A stretch of 64,000 bases of DNA, from the NCBI GenBank assembly GCA_934754335.1, contig CAKVHY010000002.1, forward strand, positions 77,309-141,308, given 5' to 3'. The DNA comes from an uncultured Clostridia bacterium (GTDB taxonomy: Bacteria; Bacillota; Clostridia; Christensenellales; UBA1242). Under the pieces are notes generated by a model that was not told where the DNA came from, ran no database searches, and saw nothing but the letters and a program-made list of their open reading frames with translations. Below are positions 8,487-16,729 of the stretch, one piece after another (the stretch's first letter is position 1; every line of letters starts with the position of its first letter). The translations under genes were made by a program, and so were the position numbers.

Positions 8487-9482
8487 ATGGAATTTAAGAG
8501 TGATATTGAGAAAAAATGGTTTGAAAAAGCAAAAAGTTTGCAAAAAACTATAGTTTTGCCTGAAGCAAGTTATAGCGATAGAATGGTTAAAGCAGGCATT
8601 AAATGTGCGGAAAATGAAATTGCTAAAATTATATTGTTGGTTAAAAACGATAACGATTTAGATAAATATAATCTTTCTGCTTATCCGAGCATTAAGGTTA
8701 TTAATATAAACACAAGCGAGTATCTTCCTATGCTTGCTGATGCGTTATATTTAAAAAGAAAAGATAAAGGTTTAACTCAAGAAGACGCAATGAAATTAGT
8801 TCATGATGAGGTTTACTTTGCCACAATGATGGTGGAATTATCTTTGGCAGATGGCTTGGTTGCAGGAGCAGAGATTAGTACTTCTAAAACATTCAAACCA
8901 GCATTGCAAATCATTAAAGGGAAAACTAAACAAACTAAGATTAGTAGTTTCTTTGTTATGGTTAGAGAAAATAATGGCAAGGAAGAAAAATATGTTTTGG
9001 CTGATTGTGGAATGAATATAAATCCAACCGCTGAAGAAATTAGCGAGATTGCTAAAGACTCAGCAAAGTCGGCAAGAGAGATTGCTTTTGTGGACGAGCC
9101 AAAAGTGGCATTGCTTTCTTATTCCACAAAGGGAAGTGCTGAAGGTGATAGCGCAATTAAGATGAGAGAAGCATTTAATATCTTGGAGAAGAGCGATGTG
9201 GATTTCATTTACGATGGTGAAATTCAATTAGATGCATCAATCGTTCCTGAAGTTGCAAAGTTAAAATGCCCAAATTCTAAATTGAAGGGAGAAGCAAATG
9301 TTCTTGTGTTCCCAGATTTGGAAAGTGGAAATATTGGTTATAAATTAATGGCAAGATTTGGTGGATTTAAGGCATATGGCCCAGTGGCTCAAGGCATGAG
9401 AAAACCTATAAATGATGTTAGTCGTGGTGCAACAGTTGATGAAATTGTGGTTACAATTGCAATAACTGCTATTCAAGATTAA
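8487..9482 (+). CDS. pta: Phosphate acetyltransferase (331 aa)
   Basis: Interconverts acetyl-CoA and acetyl phosphate in the cytoplasm. It is the short, single-domain PTA_PTB type, with no N-terminal BioD/DRTGG extension. Recognisable segments are KTIVLPEAS at residues 20-28, the LADGLVAGAEISTSKT region near 120, ALLSYSTKGSAEGD near 210, and the C-terminal GGFKAYGPVAQGM near 293, followed by a DVSRGAT segment. AAGAAGG precedes the ATG. ackA follows after 68 nt, giving the usual ATP-yielding acetate pathway of fermenting clostridia. No terminator is seen between the two genes. Confidence 0.96.
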   Translation: MEFKSDIEKKWFEKAKSLQKTIVLPEASYSDRMVKAGIKCAENEIAKIILLVKNDNDLDKYNLSAYPSIKVININTSEYLPMLADALYLKRKDKGLTQEDAMKLVHDEVYFATMMVELSLADGLVAGAEISTSKTFKPALQIIKGKTKQTKISSFFVMVRENNGKEEKYVLADCGMNINPTAEEISEIAKDSAKSAREIAFVDEPKVALLSYSTKGSAEGDSAIKMREAFNILEKSDVDFIYDGEIQLDASIVPEVAKLKCPNSKLKGEANVLVFPDLESGNIGYKLMARFGGFKAYGPVAQGMRKPINDVSRGATVDEIVVTIAITAIQD

Positions 9483-9490
9483 AAATTGTC

Positions 9491-9519
9491 TTGCAAAAAT
9501 TTGCGGATTATGATATAAA
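9491..9519 (+). promoter_or_regulatory. Candidate internal promoter for ackA
   Basis: TTGCAA at 9491-9496, a 17-bp spacer and TATAAA at 9514-9519 with an extended -10 TG at 9511-9512. It lies wholly in the pta-ackA gap and would give ackA transcription independent of pta. Confidence 0.6.
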
Positions 9520-9550
9520 TTATGTATATTAAATGTAAGGAAGTTAGATT

Positions 9551-10744
9551 ATGAAAATTTTAGTTATTAATGCTGGCTCTAGTTCTCTTAAATTCCAACT
9601 TATTGATATGGATAACGAGAATGTTATAGCAAAAGGCAACGTTGAAAGAATTAACGATAATGGTTCTTTCTTAAATTACAAAGCCAATGGCAAGAGCGAA
9701 AAGTTTGAGAAGGTTATTAAAAACCATACAGAAGCCATGGATATCGTTATTGAGAAGTTAACAGATAAAGAAATTGGCGTTATTAAAAGTGTAGATGAAA
9801 TTAATGCATTTGGTCATAGAGTTGTAAATGTTGGCGAAAAGTACTTTGATAGTTGTATTGTTACAAAAGAAATTTTGGAAGATTTCAAAGCAAATGTGGA
9901 TTTCTCTCCGCTTCATGTTCCGGGTGCTATTGCAGGAATTGAAGCATGTATGAGTATCTGCCCAGATAAGAAAAACGTGGCAGTTTTCGATATCGGTTTC
10001 CATAAAACATTAAAGCCAGAAGCATATCTTTATGCAATTCCAAAAAGATATTATGATGAATATAAAATCCGTAGATATGGTGCACATGGTACAAGCCATA
10101 TGTATGTTGCAAATGAATGCGCTAAGTATTTAGGTCAAGATATTAAAGATTTGAAAATCATTACTTGTCATTTGGGTGGCGGTGCTAGTATTACTGCAGT
10201 TCAAAATGGTGAAAGTATTGATACTTCTATGGGCTTAACTCCGCTTGAAGGAATTATGATGAACACAAGAAGTGGAGACCTAGACCCAGCAGTTATTGAA
10301 TATATCTGCAATAAAGAAGGAAAAACTGTTAGTGAAGTTCTAACAATGCTTAATAAAGAAAGCGGACTTTTGGGCATTAACGGAAAAGTTTCAGATATGA
10401 GAGATATCACAGCAAATCTTGATGACCCAGATATTAAACTTTCTTTTGATATGTACACAAGAAGAATTAAGAAGTATATTGGAGCATATATCGCATTGAT
10501 GGACGGGGTGGACGCAATTGTGTTCACAGCAGGCATTGGCGAAAACACTCCTGAACTTAGAAGGGACGTTTTGGAGTCATTTAATTATATTGGCTTGAAG
10601 ATAGACCCTGATAAAAATTTCAATATTGAAAGAGGTTCTTTTGCAGATATCACTGCTGAAGGCTCAAAGGTTAAAGTTTTGGTTATTCCAACTGATGAAG
10701 AGATGGTTATAGCAAAACAAACTAAATTCCTTGCGGAAAAATAA
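9551..10744 (+). CDS. ackA: Acetate kinase (397 aa)
   Basis: Converts acetyl phosphate and ADP to acetate and ATP; a member of the ASKHA fold. The N-terminal phosphate-binding motif is VINAGSSSLKF. The acetokinase signature regions GAHGTSHMYV near residue 178, CHLGGGASI near 205 and DTSMGLTPLEG near 226 are all present, as is FTAGIGEN near 322. Length is typical. AAGGAAG precedes the ATG. It forms an operon with pta and probably has an extra promoter in the gap. In many clostridia yceD (DUF177) then follows before rpmF; here no gene intervenes. Confidence 0.97.
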   Translation: MKILVINAGSSSLKFQLIDMDNENVIAKGNVERINDNGSFLNYKANGKSEKFEKVIKNHTEAMDIVIEKLTDKEIGVIKSVDEINAFGHRVVNVGEKYFDSCIVTKEILEDFKANVDFSPLHVPGAIAGIEACMSICPDKKNVAVFDIGFHKTLKPEAYLYAIPKRYYDEYKIRRYGAHGTSHMYVANECAKYLGQDIKDLKIITCHLGGGASITAVQNGESIDTSMGLTPLEGIMMNTRSGDLDPAVIEYICNKEGKTVSEVLTMLNKESGLLGINGKVSDMRDITANLDDPDIKLSFDMYTRRIKKYIGAYIALMDGVDAIVFTAGIGENTPELRRDVLESFNYIGLKIDPDKNFNIERGSFADITAEGSKVKVLVIPTDEEMVIAKQTKFLAEK

Positions 10745-10763
10745 AAAAGTTTTGTTTAACTAA

Positions 10764-10792
10764 TTGACAAAATATAAATAATACTATATAAT
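10764..10792 (+). promoter_or_regulatory. Consensus sigma-A promoter for rpmF
   Basis: TTGACA at 10764-10769, exactly 17 bp, then TATAAT at 10787-10792: a full consensus match in the ackA-rpmF gap. It indicates strong independent expression of ribosomal protein L32. Confidence 0.92.
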
Positions 10793-10828
10793 TAGTGCCG
10801 ATAAATAATAAAATAAGGAGGTGTAACA

Positions 10829-11023
10829 ATGATAGCACCTAAGGGAAAAGTTTCAAAAGCAAGGCGTAATTCTAGAAAAGCAAACTGGAAAATTACTGCA
10901 CCTTCTTTAGTTGAGTGTCCTCATTGTCATCAATTAAAAGCACCACATATTGTTTGTAAACAATGTGGATACTATGATGGTGAAGAAAAAGTTAAAGTCG
11001 CTAAAGAAAAGAAAGAAAATTAA
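10829..11023 (+). CDS. rpmF: 50S ribosomal protein bL32 (64 aa)
   Basis: A small basic ribosomal protein of the large subunit. The N-terminus (APKGKVSKARRNSRKA) aligns with the usual PKRKTSKARRDKRRA. Four zinc-ligand cysteines are present as CPHC (30-33) and CKQC (43-46), so this is the zinc-binding form. A perfect AAGGAGG Shine-Dalgarno and a consensus promoter precede it. It is slightly longer than the usual ~57-60 aa because of a Lys/Glu-rich C-terminal tail. The customary upstream yceD and downstream plsX neighbours are absent. Confidence 0.96.
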   Translation: MIAPKGKVSKARRNSRKANWKITAPSLVECPHCHQLKAPHIVCKQCGYYDGEEKVKVAKEKKEN

Positions 11024-11053
11024 TTTTTGCTAAAATATAATAATTTTGAAAGA

Positions 11054-11079
11054 CTATTGATTTCTCAATAGCCTTTTTT
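11054..11079 (+). terminator. Rho-independent terminator after rpmF
   Basis: A 7-bp stem CTATTGA/TCAATAG with a TTTC loop, then CC and six T. Confidence 0.8.
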
Positions 11080-11220
11080 GTTGACTATATAAAGATAATG
11101 TAATTTTTATGTTTTTGAAATGTGGAAAACTTAAAATGAAGGAAATTATATGAATTTTTAAAGAATATGGAAAAAATGTGAAAATCTTAATAATTTTTTT
11201 TTAAAATGGTGAAAATTTTG

Positions 11221-11250
11221 TTGATAGGGTGTTGGGGGGTATGATATAAT
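11221..11250 (+). promoter_or_regulatory. Extended -10 promoter for the second BspA-like gene, with a G6 tract in its spacer
   Basis: TTGATA at 11221-11226, an 18-bp spacer, and TATAAT at 11245-11250 preceded by an extended -10 TG at 11242-11243. The spacer contains GGGGGG at 11234-11239. Loss of one G would bring the spacer to the optimal 17 bp, so slippage could tune expression. Confidence 0.75.
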
Positions 11251-11305
11251 AAATTTAGACTTAGGAATATGAACACATTGCGAATAAAATGTGCATACCC
11301 CCCAA
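11232..11305. repeat. 12-bp perfect inverted repeat bracketing the promoter -10
   Basis: The left arm TTGGGGGGTATG at 11232-11243 and the right arm CATACCCCCCAA at 11294-11305 are exact reverse complements separated by 50 bp. The left arm lies between -35 and -10 and the right arm lies in the leader, so the pair cannot both be in the same transcript. A DNA-level role (inversion or protein binding) is therefore more likely than an RNA hairpin. Confidence 0.85.
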
Positions 11306-11310
11306 TCGAA

Positions 11311-11331
11311 TTTCAATCCGCAGGATTGAAA
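11311..11331 (+). promoter_or_regulatory. Leader hairpin upstream of the second BspA-like gene
   Basis: A perfect 9-bp stem TTTCAATCC/GGATTGAAA with a GCA loop. It lies 72 nt before the start codon and is not followed by a T-run, so it is not a terminator. It could stabilise the mRNA or bind a regulator. Confidence 0.5.
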
Positions 11332-11402
11332 TAAAAGAAAAGAATTAAAATGGGTATAAATTGTTCATAATTAAGTAATAGAAAATAAAGAAGGAAAGGA
11401 AG

Positions 11403-13352
11403 ATGAAGAAGAGTACAAAAGTTATAGCAACAATAGTTGCAGTTGTATTAGTAGTTACAGCAATGGTTGTTGCAATATATGCCGCCACTGCTGGAAACGT
11501 TGGAATAAATGCAAATGTATCTTGGACTGCTCAAGAAGGAGTAAACCTAGAGTTTTGGGCAACTGCCACTGGCGGTGACCAAGAAAAATCTGTGGCAAAA
11601 TCCACGATTGCACCAACCACCACAAATGCAAACGCTAAAATCCAAGGAGATTTAAGTTGTAATTTTAAAGATGATTCAAATGATGGTGTAAATAACCCAG
11701 GGGCAATTACTTTTAAATATTATGTTAAGAATAATAGCCTAACTCCGCTAAATATTAGAGTAACTAAAACTCCAGAAGCAGGAGCAGAGAGCGGAACTAG
11801 TGCAAGCAACCATAAGCCAAAGATTGTATTGGCTTCCACAATCGGCTCTAATAATGTTCTTGCCAATGCATTAGGTACAAGCGGTTGTGAACTAACTGCA
11901 GGAGAAACATTTGAATATTCAGTAGTTCTATCTATGGCAAGTGGCGGAACTGGAACAATTGACGCAAATACTGGCCTTATGAAAGATTTTGATGCAGGAG
12001 TAAATTTTTTATTTAATGTTGCAGGTTCTTCAAGTGGTTCTAATACAATTAAAACAGTTGTAGATGGTGTTGAAACTAGTACGCCAATTGGTGACGTTGC
12101 AGGGCAAACACTAGGCGAGTTTTTAGCTACAAAAGAGCCTGAAATTAGTACTGGTTGGTTTTTTGATGAAGAATTAACTCAAGTTGTAACTCAAGAAAAC
12201 CTAAATGCTCCCTTAAGAGCAGATGCTGAAAGTACAAATTTTTATACAAGAGAAGCATCATATGATGGGTTGGAGTTTGAATTGAATAGCGATGGAACAT
12301 ATTCGGTGTTGTCAACGAGTAGAGTATCTGGTTCGGAAATTACAAAGAAAGATAATCAAGATTCAAAAGGTTTTATTCTCAATGAAGCAGAGAGTATTAA
12401 AGCAAATTCAACTGAAGTAATTATACCAAATAAATATAATGGTAAAATGGTCACTGCTGTTGGTTATAAAGGATTTAGGTTTTGTACAATAACTAAAATA
12501 GTTTTGGCAAATAGTGTAACGAGTATAGGGGAGAATGCATTTGAGAGTTGTAGCAATTTAACAAATATTACGCTTGGAAATGGTGTAACAAGTATAGGAA
12601 GTTGTGCATTTAAGTCTTGTAGCGGCTTAACCAGTATAACAATACCAAATAGTGTAAAAAGTATAGGTTCTTCTGCATTTCCTGGTTGTATCGGATTAAC
12701 AAGTATAAAAGTTTCAAGTGGTAATACAAAATATGATAGCCGAGATAATTGTAATGCAATTATAGAAACTGCTAGCAATACATTAATTCAAAGTTGTAAA
12801 ACAACAATTATTCCTAATACAATTACAAGTATAGGGAATTCTGCATTTTATGAGTGTAGCGGATTAACAAGTATAACAATACCAAATAGTGTAACAAGTA
12901 TAGGGAATTATGCATTTCTCGGTTGTGACGGATTAACTAGTGTAACAATACCTAATAGCGTAACAAGTATAGGGGGGTATGCATTTGAATATTGTGACGG
13001 ATTAACAAGTATAACAATAGGTAATAGCGTAACAAGTATAGGAGATTCTGCATTTGAGAGTTGTAGCGGATTAACAAGTATAACGATACCAGATAGCGTA
13101 ACAAGTATAGAGATTAACGCATTTTCTTATTGTAAAAAACTAACAAAAATATATATTCCCGCATCGGTCACAACAATATCTGCATCTATGTATACTAATT
13201 CTACATTCAAAAGTTGTTCATCTACTCTTAAAATCTACTGCGAAGCAAGCAGTAAGCCAAGCGGTTGGGGAACATATTGGAACTACTATGCTTCAGGCAA
13301 AACCTTAACCACCTACTGGGGAAAAACCTTGGCAGACTTTAATGCGGCATAG
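11403..13352 (+). CDS. BspA-like leucine-rich-repeat surface protein (649 aa)
   Basis: A shorter paralogue of the protein at 819 with the same plan. It has a basic start plus one hydrophobic segment (residues ~8-28, ending YAA) and the shared beta-type domain to ~residue 215. A Flg_new/InlB-like segment STGWFFDEELT lies near residue 247. LRR_5 repeats run from ~360 to ~600, including one YDSRDNCNAII module, and the C-terminus is rich in Tyr and Trp. A 38-base stretch (11523-11560) is identical to 939-976 in the first paralogue. A G6 tract also occurs in a repeat at 12972-12977. No wall-sorting signal is seen. It is probably monocistronic, with its own promoter and terminator. Adhesin-like surface display is inferred. 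Confidence 0.88.
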   Translation: MKKSTKVIATIVAVVLVVTAMVVAIYAATAGNVGINANVSWTAQEGVNLEFWATATGGDQEKSVAKSTIAPTTTNANAKIQGDLSCNFKDDSNDGVNNPGAITFKYYVKNNSLTPLNIRVTKTPEAGAESGTSASNHKPKIVLASTIGSNNVLANALGTSGCELTAGETFEYSVVLSMASGGTGTIDANTGLMKDFDAGVNFLFNVAGSSSGSNTIKTVVDGVETSTPIGDVAGQTLGEFLATKEPEISTGWFFDEELTQVVTQENLNAPLRADAESTNFYTREASYDGLEFELNSDGTYSVLSTSRVSGSEITKKDNQDSKGFILNEAESIKANSTEVIIPNKYNGKMVTAVGYKGFRFCTITKIVLANSVTSIGENAFESCSNLTNITLGNGVTSIGSCAFKSCSGLTSITIPNSVKSIGSSAFPGCIGLTSIKVSSGNTKYDSRDNCNAIIETASNTLIQSCKTTIIPNTITSIGNSAFYECSGLTSITIPNSVTSIGNYAFLGCDGLTSVTIPNSVTSIGGYAFEYCDGLTSITIGNSVTSIGDSAFESCSGLTSITIPDSVTSIEINAFSYCKKLTKIYIPASVTTISASMYTNSTFKSCSSTLKIYCEASSKPSGWGTYWNYYASGKTLTTYWGKTLADFNAA

Positions 13353-13386
13353 TATGAATTAATAAGCGTAAATTTTATTAAAGATT

Positions 13387-13433
13387 AAAAGATAACATAT
13401 TTCTAGTTAATTTTAGAAATGTTATCTTTTTTT
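13387..13433 (+). terminator. Rho-independent terminator after the second BspA-like gene
   Basis: 12-base complementary arms AAAAGATAACAT (13387-13398) and ATGTTATCTTTT (13419-13430), with an extra partly paired inner region, running into a T-tract. Confidence 0.8.
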
Positions 13434-13472
13434 AAACTTTACATAAATTTTTCTATATTTATTAAAATTAAT

Positions 13473-13500
13473 TTGATAAAACTATTAGTTATGGTAAAAT
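13473..13500 (+). promoter_or_regulatory. Promoter for the phosphopentomutase-like gene
   Basis: TTGATA at 13473-13478, a 16-bp spacer and TAAAAT at 13495-13500 with an extended -10 TG at 13492-13493. It probably drives 13531-16669 and perhaps the carboxypeptidase gene too. Confidence 0.6.
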
Positions 13501-13530
13501 TAAAGTGTGTAAGTATATGGAAAAGGGAAA

Positions 13531-14649
13531 ATGAGATTTTTTATTTTTGTTATTAATGGATTAGGGGTTGGAACTTTAGGCGAAGTTAATTCTCGCAATC
13601 TTTTTTGCAACTCTTATGACGATATTAATAAAAAACTAATTATAAACACCACAAATCTTAAAAAACTAGGCATTTGCAGTATTGATACTGTTCAAACTAG
13701 AATTGAATATGTTCCTTTGGGTTCTTTTGGAAAAGCCAAAACTAATGGGGTTAGCAATGGCATACTTTTTGATTATCTCGAACTTCTTGGTTTTAAACAG
13801 AAGAAGATAGATAAAAATGAGTTTGGCGGGCTTGGAAAGAAAACTATTAAAAGGTTAGAAAAGAAAGTGGGGTTAGGTTTTTTATGCAACAAAAAGTATG
13901 AGAACCTAAAAGCCATTGAAGACTTTGGCGAAGAGCATATAAAGACTGGCAAACCTATTCTAAATATTTCTGAAGATAATATTTTGCAGGTTTCTTCAAG
14001 CCTGAATATTATGACCAAAGAGCGTCTTTTTGAGATTGCTGAAAAGATTTGCGATAATCTAACTTTAGGTGATGGGATTAGTAAGGTGGTGGCAAGGCCA
14101 TTCTATAGCACTAATGAAACTTACTTAAGAACTCTTATTAGAAAAGATTGTTATTTCAAACCTAAATTGAAATTAGATATAGAGAAGTTGGGCAAGAAAT
14201 TTAAAGTTATTATGATGAATGATTTTGCTCAAATTTTTGAAAACACCAAGAATATTCATAGAGTACTGGTTGAGAACGATGACGATGCTATGAGCCAACT
14301 TCTTCACGTTTTTGATTTGAGGTTTGATGGCTTAGTTTTCTGTGATATTTCAGGCTTGCTTCATTATGGAAAGAAGCATGACGTAACCAACTATGGCATG
14401 GAATTAGAACGAATTGACCGTTATATCTATTCACTAATAGGCAAGATGAGGGAAGGAGATAATGTTATAATCCTTGGAAACCACTCAGCAAATCCAACTC
14501 TTTCTTCTTTCCAAACAGGGATTGAATATTCTCCAATTTTGGCTATTGGAACTAACATAGAAAAGAACTACAATTTAAAAACATTATCTTATGATGAAAT
14601 ATTTTTTAAACTTAAGAAAATACTAGAAGAAAAGGCAGATAAATTCTAG
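13531..14649 (+). CDS. Phosphopentomutase (DeoB)-like protein with degenerate active site (372 aa)
   Basis: The whole length follows the DeoB order of the alkaline phosphatase superfamily: an N-terminal V-x-x-x-GxG strand, PLGSFGK (62-68), a cap region with TGKPIL.IS..NILQ (139-153), VVARPF near 186, a DGLVF strand (266-270) and a C-terminal HSANP (318-322) before EYSPIL. The metal ligands of true DeoB are largely gone. The first Asp is Asn9. The phospho-acceptor region GKDTMTGHWE is replaced by an NGILFDYLEL-type sequence (73-87). DHGNDP has become NHSANP, and the later HTREY has lost its His. It is most likely a pseudoenzyme or has a new function. A ribosome binding site (AAAAGGG) precedes the ATG, and a lipoprotein gene follows 13 bp after the stop. 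Confidence 0.75.
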   Translation: MRFFIFVINGLGVGTLGEVNSRNLFCNSYDDINKKLIINTTNLKKLGICSIDTVQTRIEYVPLGSFGKAKTNGVSNGILFDYLELLGFKQKKIDKNEFGGLGKKTIKRLEKKVGLGFLCNKKYENLKAIEDFGEEHIKTGKPILNISEDNILQVSSSLNIMTKERLFEIAEKICDNLTLGDGISKVVARPFYSTNETYLRTLIRKDCYFKPKLKLDIEKLGKKFKVIMMNDFAQIFENTKNIHRVLVENDDDAMSQLLHVFDLRFDGLVFCDISGLLHYGKKHDVTNYGMELERIDRYIYSLIGKMREGDNVIILGNHSANPTLSSFQTGIEYSPILAIGTNIEKNYNLKTLSYDEIFFKLKKILEEKADKF

Positions 14650-14662
14650 AAAAGGAGAACCA

Positions 14663-16669
14663 ATGAAAAAGTTTTTTAAACAGATTTTAAGTTTTGTGTT
14701 TGTTGTTTTATTTTCAATAACTTCTTTTATTGCCTGTTCTGCTCCCGGTTCTAGTTCCGCTGGCCCTGGATTTTCTCAAGGTGGCGGTTCAGGTGGTGGC
14801 GGAAGCAACCCTGGTGGAGATATTGATTATAGCGATATTAAAACTCAGTTGGAACGTGAAGATAATCCAGATAACCAATTTGAAACTCTTTATCAAGGGG
14901 TTTACGTTATTTCTGAAGCCGACAACTCAACTATGTTTTTTGATAACGTAACTAATTCTTCTCAAACTTTTGATTTTTTACTAGAAAGGCAATATCAAAC
15001 CTTGGCTGAATACTTGGTTTATGCATTGAATGTGATCTATGGAGAAGACCAACCATCAACTAAAACCTTAACTCAATTTTCAAGCGCTGTGGTTCACGAT
15101 TATGAAATTATTGGTTCTGCAAAATCTAAGGACTCCACATGTGGAAAACATTTAGGGAACAAGATAAACTTAAGTTGTTCTGAATGTTTGGCTAGAATTG
15201 CAAACCTAAGAAAGGAGTTTAACAACAATCCTTTTAATCTTAAGAATGCAATTTCAGGCGGTTATGAATATGATTCTGAATCCGCCACCTTCACAACCAC
15301 TTTAAATACTTCCTATGGTACATGGATTTCCGGCAAAACTTTAAATACAACCACCATAAAAGAAGCCTTGGCTAAAGGACTTGCCACCGGTGACTTCTCT
15401 AGCACTATTAGTTATTCAGAAGCCAAACAAAAGATTGACCATCTTGGTTTTACTAAGTCTGTTCAGGTGGGCGATAAAACCACTATTAGTGAAGCAAGTT
15501 TGATTAAAGAATATATTCTTAAAAATATAATTGGCGACAAACTAGTTAAGTTAGATAATTCCTTAAAGAACAAATTAGGCGGTTCTAATGCCACTCTTGA
15601 ATTGGGAGACAGCGCAGGAGTTGATATTTTTGCACCGGAATCAGATAAACATTATTATAAAGCCTATGAAGACATCGTAAACTTTATAGTTGATAAAGCC
15701 ATGGATTTGGGAATAGATGGTTCTTTTAAGGACCAAGAAGGAGATAACCAAGGGCTTTTTGAAAATGATACATTAACGATTTTCCCACAAATGCCAAGAA
15801 TCGTGGTGGAATATTATCCTGCTGATCAATTCTCTTCCAAATCTATTGGTTCTCCTTATGAAGATGAGAATATGACCGAAGAAGAGATTGAAAAGGCTGA
15901 AGAAGAGTGGGGTAAAACAGCCTTAAAAGATGTTATGAAAAACGCCAAAAAGGTTTTAAGCATCATAGCGTTACCAAATCTAAGCGACGAAGCAATGGCT
16001 GATAGAAAAAGTTTTATCACGGGAAAGTATAACGAACAAGTGGCAACTGAATGGGAAAATGATGGAATGAATAGTATTTTACTAGATCAATTTGCTCTTG
16101 GTGTTAATGGTGATAAAAACAGTTCGGGCAAATACATCTTAAAACCAAAGTTCTACGCTAAAGCACAGGGCAATGTTATTCTAGATAGTTATATTAAAAA
16201 TAGTGATTATAGCGATAAGTCTGATAGTGTTGACCCTAAAGATATTTATCAATATTCTGAAGATGAGATATTAGTTCAATATCATGAAAGAAAGATTGTT
16301 TATGACGATTTATTTAAGTATAGGGCAGTGGCTAACTATAATCTGGGTTCGGCTGTTAGCAGTTATATTGAAGATAAAAACATAAATTCTGTTCGTGTTC
16401 AGAAATACGATGGAGTGGAGTTGGTTTCAAAAAACGGAACTTATAATCAAAAATTCTTTAGCGGAAAAGTACAAAGAGTTTGGGCAGATATTTTTGATAT
16501 TCAAGGGAAGTATGACTCAGGTAATCTTTCCACATTTATTCCGGGAATAAATTCAGTGTTTAAAGGCGGAGATAACTTCTTACAAGTTAGTTTTGAATAC
16601 TACAGTGAATCTAAAGAAGTAATCAAAGCAGTTCCTATTAATTTCTTTTACTTTAATTCTTTTTATTAA
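14663..16669 (+). CDS. Putative lipoprotein of unknown function (668 aa)
   Basis: An N-terminal lipoprotein signal: a basic start, a hydrophobic core, and the lipobox-like SFIAC with Cys25 as the probable lipidation site. A Gly/Ser/Pro-rich linker follows (to ~residue 52), then a large domain I do not recognise. A CGKH...CSEC arrangement (around residues 159-173, with another Cys nearby) could bind a metal or form disulfides. The rest is a mix of helical and beta segments with many Asp/Asn/Lys. It should sit on the outer face of the membrane. It is tightly linked to the DeoB-like gene upstream, and a D,D-carboxypeptidase lies 60 bp downstream, so a cell-envelope role is inferred from context. 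No terminator is seen after it. Confidence 0.7.
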   Translation: MKKFFKQILSFVFVVLFSITSFIACSAPGSSSAGPGFSQGGGSGGGGSNPGGDIDYSDIKTQLEREDNPDNQFETLYQGVYVISEADNSTMFFDNVTNSSQTFDFLLERQYQTLAEYLVYALNVIYGEDQPSTKTLTQFSSAVVHDYEIIGSAKSKDSTCGKHLGNKINLSCSECLARIANLRKEFNNNPFNLKNAISGGYEYDSESATFTTTLNTSYGTWISGKTLNTTTIKEALAKGLATGDFSSTISYSEAKQKIDHLGFTKSVQVGDKTTISEASLIKEYILKNIIGDKLVKLDNSLKNKLGGSNATLELGDSAGVDIFAPESDKHYYKAYEDIVNFIVDKAMDLGIDGSFKDQEGDNQGLFENDTLTIFPQMPRIVVEYYPADQFSSKSIGSPYEDENMTEEEIEKAEEEWGKTALKDVMKNAKKVLSIIALPNLSDEAMADRKSFITGKYNEQVATEWENDGMNSILLDQFALGVNGDKNSSGKYILKPKFYAKAQGNVILDSYIKNSDYSDKSDSVDPKDIYQYSEDEILVQYHERKIVYDDLFKYRAVANYNLGSAVSSYIEDKNINSVRVQKYDGVELVSKNGTYNQKFFSGKVQRVWADIFDIQGKYDSGNLSTFIPGINSVFKGGDNFLQVSFEYYSESKEVIKAVPINFFYFNSFY

Positions 16670-16729
16670 AATAAATACATAATTAAATAATTTTTACAAA
16701 AAATATTTACAAATAGAAGGAGAACCTTT

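Larger units (their letters stand above)
11080..11402 (+). other. Intergenic/leader region of the second BspA-like gene
   Basis: About 320 bases with no gene. The first ~140 are featureless AT-rich DNA. From 11221 on it carries a strong promoter, an inverted repeat around that promoter's -10, and a 5' leader of about 145 nt with two small hairpins: CACATT/AATGTG at 11274-11293 and the 9-bp stem at 11311-11331. AGGAAAGGAAG provides the ribosome binding site just before the ATG. Confidence 0.7.
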
